Origin: Candidatus Hydrogenedentota bacterium
GTDB taxonomy: Bacteria; UBA8481; J006
Reading direction: 5' to 3'
Assembly (NCBI GenBank): GCA_003697085.1
Contig: RFFU01000116.1
Location: 1 to 26,442, forward strand
Length of the DNA: 26,442 nucleotides
In this document: piece by piece, positions 1 to 7,266 of the stretch
Position numbering within the stretch: position 1 is the stretch's first letter
Layout: every line of letters begins with the position of its first letter
Notes under the pieces: generated by a model
What the model was told of the DNA's origin: nothing
The model's database searches: none
Seen by the model: the letters and a program-made list of their open reading frames with translations, nothing else
Position numbers and translations under genes: made by a program

Positions 1-831
1 CTCCCGGCTCTTCTTGCGCAGCTGCGGACGTTGTATCGTCCTCGCGGCGGCACGCGCCAAGGCCTCCCAACGTTCCCGTTCCGGCGTTCCTTCTTCTCTC
101 CGTTCCGCCAGCAATTTCAAAAAGACCTCCTCCAAACGCTCGTCCTCCGAGGAGAGAAGTTCTTCCATTCGACCCATCGCGACGAGTTCGCCGTTGTCGA
201 GAATCCCCACGGTATCGCAGAGTGCCTCGGCGATCTCCAGCAGATGGGTGGACATAAAGATCGCCGCACCCCGTTCGGTCTCTTCGAGAAAGATATCTTT
301 GACGGTCCGAGCGGCCGGAGGGTCCAGTCCGATGAGGGGTTCGTCCACGACGATCAGCGAAGGCCTCGGAAGAAGGGCTCCGCAGATCGAAAGTTTTTGA
401 CGCATTCCGAAAGAATAGGATTCGATGAAGTCCTTTCTTCGTTCCGAAAGAACGAATCGTTCCAGCAGTTCTTCCGCGTGCTTCTTCCAGTCCGAAAGGT
501 GATAGAGATCGGCGATGAGTTCGAGATATTCCTCGCCGGTGAGTTTCGGATAAAGAAACGGCGAATCGGGAATGAAGCCGGTTCGTCTTTTCGCCTCGAG
601 TGGTTCTTCCACGACGTCAAATCCGGCGACGAGGATTCTTCCTACTGTGGGTTCGAGGATTCCCGTGACCATCCGCATCGTTGTTGTTTTCCCGGCGCCG
701 TTGGGCCCGAGAAATCCGAAGATGGACCCAGGGGGTATCTCCAGTGAGAGGTCGCGAACCACGGGGCGCCCTCGGAAGCGCTTGGAAACATTCTGGATAA
801 CAAGAAGGTTCGAAGCGCGTTTTTCTTTCAT
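1..831 (-). CDS. ABC transporter ATP-binding protein (ABC-2 exporter type), 3' end cut by the window edge
   Basis: Cytoplasmic ATPase subunit that would power an ABC-2 type membrane exporter. The 277 codons visible show, in order, Walker A GPNGAGKT (residues 42-49), a family-typical variant signature SFGMRQK (about 140-146, in place of LSGGQ), Walker B LIVVDEP (159-165), a D-loop GLD and the H-loop STH (His196). This is the layout of the drug, Na+ or gliding-type ABC-2 ATPases of about 300 residues, so only a short C-terminal piece is missing. The ATG at 831 is the only good start before the P-loop domain, although no clear Shine-Dalgarno sequence precedes it. It is divergent from the OmpA/VWA gene. 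The permease partner, expected downstream, lies outside the window, and the substrate cannot be told. Confidence 0.93.
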   Translation of the reverse strand, partial: MKEKRASNLLVIQNVSKRFRGRPVVRDLSLEIPPGSIFGFLGPNGAGKTTTMRMVTGILEPTVGRILVAGFDVVEEPLEAKRRTGFIPDSPFLYPKLTGEEYLELIADLYHLSDWKKHAEELLERFVLSERRKDFIESYSFGMRQKLSICGALLPRPSLIVVDEPLIGLDPPAARTVKDIFLEETERGAAIFMSTHLLEIAEALCDTVGILDNGELVAMGRMEELLSSEDERLEEVFLKLLAERREEGTPERERWEALARAAARTIQRPQLRKKSRE

Positions 832-944
832 TGGAGCAATATACCGAAGAAAGCCCTCGATGAAAATAGCGGCTCGGATTCTCTAAATTAAACGACCGCT
901 TCGGGACGGCTCGGAGTTTTCGGTCCTGTTCGAAAATTTGTTCC

Positions 945-972
945 TTGCACTCCTTCCCATCACCCATAGAAT
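945..972 (+). promoter_or_regulatory. Candidate sigma-70 promoter of the OmpA/VWA gene
   Basis: TTGCAC at 945-950 and TAGAAT at 967-972 are separated by 16 bp. This puts a start point near 979, about 27 nt before the ATG at 1006, with AAGGAG at 993-998 inside the leader. The match is by eye only. Confidence 0.45.
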
Positions 973-1005
973 GCTCGAGAGAATCGGGAAAGAAGGAGAG
1001 GTTTG

Positions 1006-2241
1006 ATGAAGAGAGGACAAGGTCTGGGATTGGCGGGACTGGTATTGTTTCTGACGGTGCTAGCGACACCGGTTTTCGCCGCGCCGGCATCGGCTCCGGC
1101 AAAGGAAAAGGGAAATATCCTCTATCGCGAGATCCATTTCGCCCTGAACAAGGCGGATTTGAGCGCCGAAGCGCGCACGGTGCTGGACGAGGTTGCGGGC
1201 ATTCTGGCGAAGAATCCCAAGGCCGACGTGAACATCATTGGAGCCACCTGCGACATCGGTCCTGCCGCGTATAACAAATCTCTTTCGCTGAAAAGAGCCG
1301 AGGCGGCGAAGCAATACTTGATTCGAAAGGGAATTTCGGCGGACCGAATCGCCACGGCCGCGGTTGGCGAGGAAAAACCGCGTTACGATAATTCTGATCC
1401 CGAGAAAAAGAAGGGCAATCGCCGTGCGGAAATCTTCATCCGTCTTCCGGAAAAGAAAGAAAACAAGGAGATCATTCTCTCCTCCTACGTCACGGTCGTG
1501 AACGATGATGGCGAAGTAATTCCGAATCTCCCCGCCTCCAATTTTTCCGTCGTCCACGGAGGGAAGAAGCGGGAAATCGTCAAGGTCGTCTTTGAAGGCG
1601 ATAACGCTCCGGTCTCCACCGTCCTGGCCCTCGACAAAAGCACGACGATGGGCCCGGCGATGAACGAACTCAAGAAAGCGGCAAAGCTCTTCATCGATAA
1701 CAAGAAGCCCAACGATGAGATTCAGATCGTCGCATTCAGTTCGGATATCCTGGCGGGAAGCGGTTTCACGACGGATGCCGAGGCGCTTAAAGCGGCGGTG
1801 GATCAATTGAAACCGGGAGGATACACTCGGTTATATGATGCCCTTAAAACAGGCGCGGCCCTGCTGGCGGCCAAGGAACCCCCTCGCCTCCTTGTACTTA
1901 TGACGGATGGGAAAGATGAGAGCGGTTTGGACAAGCCCGGCAGCAAGGCGACGCTCGACGAAGCCCTCGGACTCGCCCGCAAGAACCACGTCACCGTCAT
2001 CACGATCGGCCTGGGAAAAGATATCGATTTCGAGGTGCTCGATACGATCGCCATTGCGACCGACGGGAATTTCTTCTACGCCCCCACGCCGGAAAAACTT
2101 TCTGAAATCTACGGAAACATCTCGCGTGGAATCCTCCACGGGCGTTACCGGATCGATTTCAAGACGGACGAGGAATCCGCGAAAAAAGGCGGAATCGTGG
2201 CCGTCAAGACCGCCCAAGGAACCATCGTCGGCTACAAATGA
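1006..2241 (+). CDS. Exported OmpA-like / von Willebrand factor A domain protein
   Basis: Envelope protein of 411 residues. It begins with a signal peptide (basic MKRGQ, hydrophobic core, likely cleavage after VFA near residue 25). An OmpA C-terminal-like peptidoglycan-binding domain follows (about 37-146). It keeps the Asp of the TDxxG site, the pattern NKSLSLKRAEAAKQYL and the closing NRRAEIFI. Next is a short beta segment (VTVVNDDGEVIPNLPASNF) like the start of the VWFA-related domain described from Acidobacteria (TIGR03436). The VWA domain has a near-canonical MIDAS (DKSTT near residue 208; TDGKDES near 300). The ATG at 1006 fits AAGGAG at 993-998; a TTG at 1003 in the same frame is less likely. 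Inference: a cell-wall-anchored protein that binds a ligand or partner through a metal ion. It stands alone. Confidence 0.88.
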   Translation: MKRGQGLGLAGLVLFLTVLATPVFAAPASAPAKEKGNILYREIHFALNKADLSAEARTVLDEVAGILAKNPKADVNIIGATCDIGPAAYNKSLSLKRAEAAKQYLIRKGISADRIATAAVGEEKPRYDNSDPEKKKGNRRAEIFIRLPEKKENKEIILSSYVTVVNDDGEVIPNLPASNFSVVHGGKKREIVKVVFEGDNAPVSTVLALDKSTTMGPAMNELKKAAKLFIDNKKPNDEIQIVAFSSDILAGSGFTTDAEALKAAVDQLKPGGYTRLYDALKTGAALLAAKEPPRLLVLMTDGKDESGLDKPGSKATLDEALGLARKNHVTVITIGLGKDIDFEVLDTIAIATDGNFFYAPTPEKLSEIYGNISRGILHGRYRIDFKTDEESAKKGGIVAVKTAQGTIVGYK

Positions 2242-2574
2242 AATAAGGGCTCTTCGCTGGAACTTGTGGGTAATCGAACGGCAAAATTCGAGATTCGAAG
2301 GAGATTCGAAGCACAAAATTGATGTTATCCATAAATTTGATCGATGAATGTACTTTTTTCGGAAACCTGCCGGAACCACTGGAAATGAGGGTAACCTATC
2401 CGACTGCCTGGCGTGACCTGGCGATGGCGACTTCAAGAATGAGATTTAAGAATTGTTTCGAATTTTGAAATTCGTCTTTTGATTTCTCATAAACTCATTC
2501 ATTGCCAGAGAAAAGCAGTAATCTCCCACCCACAAACTTTGCTCATGATCCAATCAATAAATCGAAGGTGAACG
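2242..2574. other. AT-rich intergenic stretch with short TTCGAA-type repeats
   Basis: There is no credible gene in these 333 bases. AGATTCGAAG occurs twice (2291-2300 and 2302-2311), spaced by one helical turn, inside a stretch with several TTCGA words. A 16-bp interrupted palindrome CGAATTT-TG-AAATTCG lies at 2459-2474. TTGAAA (2465-2470), 17 bp, CATAAA (2488-2493) is a plausible weak promoter for the methyltransferase. Base composition is clearly more AT-rich than the flanking genes. Confidence 0.5.
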
Positions 2575-3192
2575 ATGGCGCCGGATTCCGAATGGTTGAA
2601 GAAAGAATTTTCCTACGGTTACGACAGCGGTGAGGTGCGGACGCCGGAACCGGACGAAGTAAGGCGTCGCGAAGAGGAAAAGATCGGAGGGTCCTATTAC
2701 CGCATCTATCGAGAACTCATTGTCCCGAATGTGCGGAAGGACTCGCACGTCTTGGAACTCGACCCCGGCCGGGGCAGTTGGACTCGGGCCATCCTGGATC
2801 TCGTTCCTTACGGCGAAGTTCATACAGTGGATTTTCAGGATGTCACGAAGTGGCTCGACCCCGGCGATTATCACGGACGCCTGGTATGTCACCAGGTCTC
2901 TGAAAATGATTATTCGGAATTACCGAGGGAGTTTTTCGATTTCTTCTGGTCCTTCGGCGTTTTGTGTCACAACAACCTCGCCGATATCAAAACGATTTTG
3001 AAGAAGGCCAAACCTCTTCTGGTCAAGGGTGCGGTCTGTATCCATCAGTATGCCGACTGGGAAAAATTGGATAAGTACGGATGGGAGAAGGGCGCGATTC
3101 CGGTGGAGTTTCAGCAACGCGTGGATGACGAAATCTGGTGGCCCAGAAATTCGCGCGCCGAGATGGCGAAGTTGATCGAAGAAGCGGGATAG
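2575..3192 (+). CDS. SAM-dependent methyltransferase, apparently damaged (in-frame amber, altered glycine motif)
   Basis: A class I (Rossmann) methyltransferase of 205 residues as it stands. The SAM motif I is HVLELDPGRGSWTRAIL (residues 58-74). The usual first glycine of E-x-GxGxG is Asp63, which may weaken SAM binding. Motif IV/post-I features are recognisable (VHTVDFQ; FDFFWSFGVLCH). Translation stops at TAG 3190-3192 right after EEAG. The same frame then continues for 27 codons to TAA 3274-3276 and reads IIEIDCNLVKRDSIAIFE, which looks like the last beta strands of the fold. The start ATG 2575 is preceded by GAAGG at 2564-2568. The target substrate is unknown. Two independent lesions suggest a recent pseudogene, but a sequence error at the TAG cannot be excluded. 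Confidence 0.8.
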   Translation: MAPDSEWLKKEFSYGYDSGEVRTPEPDEVRRREEEKIGGSYYRIYRELIVPNVRKDSHVLELDPGRGSWTRAILDLVPYGEVHTVDFQDVTKWLDPGDYHGRLVCHQVSENDYSELPREFFDFFWSFGVLCHNNLADIKTILKKAKPLLVKGAVCIHQYADWEKLDKYGWEKGAIPVEFQQRVDDEIWWPRNSRAEMAKLIEEAG

Positions 3193-3276
3193 AGAATTAT
3201 CGAGATTGACTGCAATCTCGTGAAACGTGATTCCATCGCAATCTTCGAAAATCCGGGCAACGAAGACGGAGGCTAA
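3193..3276 (+). pseudogene. Severed C-terminal tail of the methyltransferase
   Basis: These are 27 sense codons in the same frame as 2575-3192, downstream of an amber codon and ended by TAA at 3274-3276. The residues alternate in beta-strand fashion (RIIEID, DSIAIFE), as in the final hairpin of class I methyltransferases. One base change in the TAG (for example to TAT or TTG) would restore a 232-codon gene of normal family length. Confidence 0.6.
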
Positions 3277-3637
3277 AAAGGGCAAGAGGTAAAAGGAAAA
3301 AACTGAACGGGAAACGGCAACGGGAAACGTTCAACGGCCAACGGTAAACCATGGCTGGTCACTACGTTTTCCGTCCCCTTTTTCTTTTTGCCTTTCCCTT
3401 CTTCCTTTTCCCTTTTGCCTTTTGCCTTCTTCTCTTCCGTGTCCTTCCGTGTGCTCCGTGGTTTTTCCGTTCACAGTTCTCCGTTCACCGTTTTTCGTTT
3501 CTTTGCCGCATTCCTTTGGAACGCCGACCCGTCCTTTCGCAGACAAGAGTGTCTGCGCTCCACGCTTCCCTTTCACTTTTTCCTTTTGACCTTTGCCTTC
3601 TTCTCTTCCGTGTCCTCCGTGGTTCCGCGGTCGCTGC
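3277..3637. repeat. Composite intergenic repeat patch 1 (pyrimidine heptads plus CCGTG units)
   Basis: Low-complexity DNA made of recognisable modules. At 3304-3345 there are AACGGGAAACG-type repeats (two copies of AACGGGAAACG), with related inverted words (CCGTTCACAG, CCGTTCACCG) at 3467-3492. At 3366-3440 the plus strand is almost pure pyrimidine, with CCTTTTG/CCTTTTT heptads. CCGTGTCC..CCGTGTGCTCCGTGG follows at about 3438-3462. A second pyrimidine run and CCGTGTCCTCCGTGGTTCCGCGG lie at 3566-3630. A hairpin sits between the two halves. The patch lies at the convergent 3' ends of the methyltransferase and membrane protein genes and has become the last ~45 codons of the latter. Short ORFs in it read as Lys/Arg/Glu/Gly-rich nonsense and are not genes. 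Confidence 0.75.
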
Positions 3638-5068
3638 TATCCGAACACCGCGTTTCTCTTCGAGGTACGGAGCTAAGATCCAAGGATCGATCACCGAAAC
3701 GCGATCGCCGGGACCGGCGGGCTGAAATTCCGATGCGCGGAACGCATAATAGTCATTCCTGGGATCGCGCAAGTATCGGATACTGCCGTACCAGTTTACA
3801 GCCCCAAGAAGAAGAGGAATCAAGAGGAGGATCGGAACGGCGATGCGGCTCTTCCGTACGATCGGCTCAATCGGTATCCCCTCGGCCAGAAGAAGCAGAA
3901 ACGGCACCATCGGCGCGATCCAGAACTCGACATTCTCCGGCTCCCACCAGGAAAAAAAGAGCGCGTACGGCAGAAGCCAGGCCGCCAGTCCTCGGCTCCA
4001 CGCGGAAGCGAAAAATCTTCTCGTCATCTCCTTGGGCACGGCGCGGCGCGCCGCCAGCAGGAAGACAATCGTTCCCAACATCCCGAAAAACACCGCGGCC
4101 AGCAGAAGTGCCGCACGCTCTCTCGGCATACTCTGAACAAGAAAACGCTCGTCCTCCAGATAATGCCTCCCGTCGCCGAAGTTTCCCATTAGTCGAAAGA
4201 GGAAATGCCCGCCGACGAAGAAGCGTCCCGTCCCCACGGCCATCCGCGGAATCGTCGTGGCCGACCAATGTCCCAGTCCTCGTTGCGTGTGGAGGTATGA
4301 CGTCATCCAAGAGGCGGCGGTTCCTGAATCGGATCGGCCCGCGGCCCGTCCCGTCGAGATCACCCAAAAATAACCCGCGCCGACGAGAAGGGTGAAGACG
4401 AGGCACCAGCCTAGAAAGGCCCGAAGCCTCCGCCTCCCAAGAAGAACAGCCGGAGTAAAAACAAAAAGGAGATTCGTCTGATGAAAAAAAACAGCAAAGG
4501 CGGCGGCAATTCCGGAAAAGAAGATCGAACTTCGAGGCGGAGACGCGTCTCCCGCGCTTGCGCCGGACGCGTTCGCTCCCCTCCCATCGAACGCCTCACC
4601 ACGGCGCGGCCGAAAAAGCAACCGATACGAAACAAGCAAGAACGGGAGCGGAAAGATATAAACTTCCACCGTCGAAGAATAGAACCACGGGCCGAAGGAA
4701 AGGGCGAAAATTCCTGAATAGAAAACCGCCGTGAAAAGTCCGAACCGATCAGCAAGGATGAAAAAAAGCGCCGCAACCGTGGCTGCTCCGAAGAAGGCAT
4801 TGAGGAGTTCAAAGCGAGCGACGAGATCTCCCCCAAGAAGCCGCCAGAAAAGGCGCCCCAGTGGTGAAGGAAGCAGGTGGTGCGGGTGCCAGAGGCCGGA
4901 CCCGGTCCGCATCGCTCGTACGTAATAGATGCCGTCGTGAGCCGCTCCGAGATTCGGAGAAGCGGAAGAATGATAGAGAAGAAAAACTGCGATGCCGTAA
5001 ACCAAGGCTCCGATCGCGAAACCGCCCCTTCCCCTTCCCGCCTCTTCCTCCGGGCCGGTCATCTCCAT
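3485..5068 (-). CDS. Polytopic membrane protein, probable GT-C-type glycosyltransferase, C-terminus overwritten by a repeat
   Basis: A 527-codon integral membrane protein with an Asp near the first loop (AAHDGIYYVRAM), then WHPHHLLPSPLG, and about ten hydrophobic segments. This arrangement is typical of GT-C fold lipid-linked sugar transferases (GT39/ArnT/TMEM260-like). The assignment rests on architecture and not on a diagnostic motif. The last credible native sequence is near IDPWILAPYLEEKRGVRI. From about residue 481 (position 3628) onward the protein is translated repeat DNA, including SADTLVCERTG read from the 3538-3557 hairpin. The native end has therefore been lost or replaced. The ATG at 5068 has GGAAGG 7 nt upstream. 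It lies 69 nt behind pfk and is probably cotranscribed. A role in cell-surface glycan or lipid modification is inferred. Confidence 0.7.
   Translation of the reverse strand: MEMTGPEEEAGRGRGGFAIGALVYGIAVFLLYHSSASPNLGAAHDGIYYVRAMRTGSGLWHPHHLLPSPLGRLFWRLLGGDLVARFELLNAFFGAATVAALFFILADRFGLFTAVFYSGIFALSFGPWFYSSTVEVYIFPLPFLLVSYRLLFRPRRGEAFDGRGANASGASAGDASPPRSSIFFSGIAAAFAVFFHQTNLLFVFTPAVLLGRRRLRAFLGWCLVFTLLVGAGYFWVISTGRAAGRSDSGTAASWMTSYLHTQRGLGHWSATTIPRMAVGTGRFFVGGHFLFRLMGNFGDGRHYLEDERFLVQSMPRERAALLLAAVFFGMLGTIVFLLAARRAVPKEMTRRFFASAWSRGLAAWLLPYALFFSWWEPENVEFWIAPMVPFLLLLAEGIPIEPIVRKSRIAVPILLLIPLLLGAVNWYGSIRYLRDPRNDYYAFRASEFQPAGPGDRVSVIDPWILAPYLEEKRGVRIAATAEPRRTRKRRRQRSKGKSEREAWSADTLVCERTGRRSKGMRQRNEKR
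3538..3557. repeat. Perfect hairpin CGCAGACA-AGAG-TGTCTGCG
   Basis: Eight-base perfect arms with a 4-nt loop, embedded in repeat patch 1. A related, decayed copy on the opposite orientation lies at about 26163-26182 (CGCGGACACTCTCCTCTGCG) beside repeat patch 3. The flanks also match in part (GGAGCG/GGAACG before, CGAAA after). No T run follows, so this is not a classical terminator. It looks like a small mobile or propagating hairpin element. Confidence 0.65.
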
Positions 5069-5137
5069 CCTCGGCCCTTCCGCCTCACGGCCCTTTTTCG
5101 GATAGAGTCGGAGAAAACTCCGCGGAGCCGAAGAACC

Positions 5138-6283
5138 TCAATCGCCAAAGGTCAGCCCGATCGAGCGGGCCGTCCGGATCATTCCCTCCGTCTTATGAAC
5201 CCGGTGATACGTCCGAATGGCCTCCTCGATCGGAACGGAGGTTATCTCGGGAGTCCGCAGGCTCACCATTCTTCCGAACTCGCGCCGCGCCGCCAAATGA
5301 ACGGCATAGGCCCCGAATCGGGTAGCCAGAATCCGATCGAAGGCGGTCGGGCTTCCCCCGCGTTGGAGGTGTCCCAGAACCGTGTATCGAATCTCGTTCT
5401 CGATCCTTCCCCCGAGTTCGCCGGCCAACCAGGCCGCGATCCCCCCGAGGCGTTTCTTCCCCTTCGGCGTCGTGTACGTCAATTCCGCCTTGCGCCCCTT
5501 CGGCCGTGCTCCCTCCGCAACAACGATGATATGAAAGCGCGCCCCCGTCGATTCCCGAAGTCGAATGTGCTCGACGATCTTTCCGATCGAGAACGGGATC
5601 TCCGGAATGAGAATAATGTCCGCTCCACCGGCGATTCCCGCCGCCAATGCGATCCAACCCGCTCCTCGTCCCATCACCTCGAGAATCATCACGCGGTCGT
5701 GGCTCTCCGCGGTCGTCGTGAGTCGATCCAACGCTTCCGTCGCAATCGTGACGGCCGTGTCGAACCCGAAGGTGTAATCCGTCGCCGCAAGATCGTTGTC
5801 GATCGTCTTCGGAACCCCCACGACCGGAAATCCGTATTTCTGGAACTCCGAAGCCACGTAAAGCGACCCTTCACCTCCAATCGCGATCAAGGCATCGATT
5901 CCGTACTCGTTGAGCGCGCGCACTCCATTCCAGAGCAGTTCCTTCCGCCGCTTCGCCGTTCCCCTCTCGAAAAAAGCGTGATACTCGCCGGTGTTCCGCG
6001 TCCCTAGGATCGTTCCTCCCCGCGGAAGAAGGCCGCGGACGGAAGCCATATCCAGAGGAAAGATCCCGCCGTCCATCAATAACCCCTCGAACCCTTCCCG
6101 AACTCCAAAGACCGACATCCCATATTGCAGGATCGCCGTTTTCACGGCCGCGCGGATGACGCCGTTGAGCCCCGGAGCATCGCCGCCGGATGTCAGCAGC
6201 GCAATCCTACGGACCCGCTCCCGCACAATTCGCTGATCCTCCTTCTTCTTTTCGGGAGACTTTTTCTTCAACCTTCGGCTCAT
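5138..6283 (-). CDS. pfkA: 6-phosphofructokinase (PfkA family, atypical Gly/Lys donor-site signature)
   Basis: Phosphorylates fructose 6-phosphate to fructose 1,6-bisphosphate in glycolysis. The 381 residues carry the donor loop GGDAPGLN (33-40), GGEGS (136-140), the catalytic PKTIDNDL (158-165), MGRGAGW (204-210), and the C-terminal substrate segment VLGHLQRGGSPTAFDR. Gly at the position equivalent to E. coli Gly104 suggests ATP use. Lys in PKTIDND, equivalent to E. coli Gly124, is typical of PPi-dependent and mixed-substrate enzymes. Donor choice therefore cannot be read off with certainty. A Lys/Arg-rich N-terminal extension of about 25 residues precedes the Rossmann strand. ATG 6283 has GAGGGGA about 9 nt upstream. 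It is first in a two-gene minus-strand unit and divergent from the histidine kinase. Confidence 0.95.
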   Translation of the reverse strand: MSRRLKKKSPEKKKEDQRIVRERVRRIALLTSGGDAPGLNGVIRAAVKTAILQYGMSVFGVREGFEGLLMDGGIFPLDMASVRGLLPRGGTILGTRNTGEYHAFFERGTAKRRKELLWNGVRALNEYGIDALIAIGGEGSLYVASEFQKYGFPVVGVPKTIDNDLAATDYTFGFDTAVTIATEALDRLTTTAESHDRVMILEVMGRGAGWIALAAGIAGGADIILIPEIPFSIGKIVEHIRLRESTGARFHIIVVAEGARPKGRKAELTYTTPKGKKRLGGIAAWLAGELGGRIENEIRYTVLGHLQRGGSPTAFDRILATRFGAYAVHLAARREFGRMVSLRTPEITSVPIEEAIRTYHRVHKTEGMIRTARSIGLTFGD

Positions 6284-6329
6284 CGATTTTTCCCCTCACT
6301 TTCTTTTCAAAACTTCCCGCGCGACACCG

Positions 6330-6371
6330 GAGTATCTCTCGGACGTCCCGCCCCTACAACCGAGTATCTCT
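6330..6371. promoter_or_regulatory. Pair of GAGTATCTCT direct repeats, 32 bp apart, in the divergent pfk / kinase gap
   Basis: GAGTATCTCT occurs at 6330-6339 and again at 6362-6371, start to start 32 bp, or about three helical turns. Both are preceded by CCG or CGG. They lie 47-88 bp upstream of the pfk start and about 160-200 bp upstream of the kinase start. This is what a dimeric regulator site would look like, but no protein can be named. Confidence 0.4.
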
Positions 6372-6528
6372 TAGGGCCCGCATTTCCTTTTCCGATCTCG
6401 CCGCGCCCCTTCTCGATCTCCTTCCGTCCCACTCCCCGCAAAGGCGCCTTCCCGGCGATACAACCGGATCTCATCCTATAACGCGAACTTCTTGCCTGCA
6501 ACGATATCCCGGAGTTACACTCGCGCTG

Positions 6529-7266
6529 ATGACGACGACGTTGCCTAAATCACCGACACCGGAAAAACTGGCCGCGCTCGGAAGCCTCACGGCCGGGCTC
6601 GTCCACGAACTTCGCAACCCCCTCAACGCAATCCGAGCCAATCTCCAACTGCTCGAGGAGGACACGGAGCGGAATGAAGGAGGCGAGGGGCCGCAGACGC
6701 GGCGCGTGCGAAGGATACTGCGCGAAGTCGATCGGCTCGACACGATCCTGACCGACTTTCTTGCCTTTGTGCGAGAACCAAAACTTCAACCGCGCCCCTT
6801 TGATCTCGCCGATCTCCTCCAGGAAATCGTGACGCTCTTGACGCCGCAGGCGGATGCCGAGGGAGTAACGATTCTGTCCGAGTTGAAGGAAGAAATCCTG
6901 ATTTCCGGAGATCGCGAATCCCTCAAACAGGCCTTGATGAACCTCGCCGTCAACGCGCTTCAGGCGATGGAGGGCTCTTCGAGCGGAACCTTGATGATCC
7001 GCCTCTCTTCTCACCCCACCCACGCGGATTGCGTTCTGATTCAAATGACGGATACGGGACGAGGTATCCCGCCGGACGTCCTTCCGCGCATCTTTGAACC
7101 GTTCTTTACCACGCGCGACGAGGGCACCGGCATCGGACTTTCGGTGGTGAAGCGGATCATCGAGGCGCACGGCGGTTCGCTCCATTGTGAAAGCGAACCC
7201 GGCCGGGGTACGTCTTTCTCCATCACGATCCCCCGCACTCGAATTTCGGAGAGGACCGATGGCTGA
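6529..7266 (+). CDS. Cytosolic histidine kinase without a sensor domain (NtrB/ZraS-like catalytic core)
   Basis: Autophosphorylating kinase of a two-component system. It is only 245 residues long and begins almost at the H-box, GLVHELRNPLNAI, with phosphorylatable His26. The N-box (LMNLAVNALQAM, 137-148), G1 (DTGRGIPP, 175-182), F-box (FEPFFTT) and G2 (EGTGIGLSVVKR) all follow. There is no transmembrane segment, PAS, GAF or HAMP domain, so input must come from a partner protein or from the DHp domain itself. The ATG at 6529 is chosen because the same frame upstream is non-homologous. GGAG at 6511-6514 is rather distant (14 nt). It overlaps the regulator gene by 8 nt, which indicates translational coupling. 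Confidence 0.9.
   Translation: MTTTLPKSPTPEKLAALGSLTAGLVHELRNPLNAIRANLQLLEEDTERNEGGEGPQTRRVRRILREVDRLDTILTDFLAFVREPKLQPRPFDLADLLQEIVTLLTPQADAEGVTILSELKEEILISGDRESLKQALMNLAVNALQAMEGSSSGTLMIRLSSHPTHADCVLIQMTDTGRGIPPDVLPRIFEPFFTTRDEGTGIGLSVVKRIIEAHGGSLHCESEPGRGTSFSITIPRTRISERTDG

Noticed and set aside
3190-3192. Amber codon as pyrrolysine or genome-wide recoding
   Set aside because: TAG ends other clearly complete genes here (receiver protein, cysN), and methyltransferases of this type do not need pyrrolysine.
3331-3576. 81-codon minus-strand frame rich in Lys, Arg, Glu and Gly
   Set aside because: It is translated repeat patch 1. The same nonsense style (TEHTE, KGKGRR) appears from the other patches.
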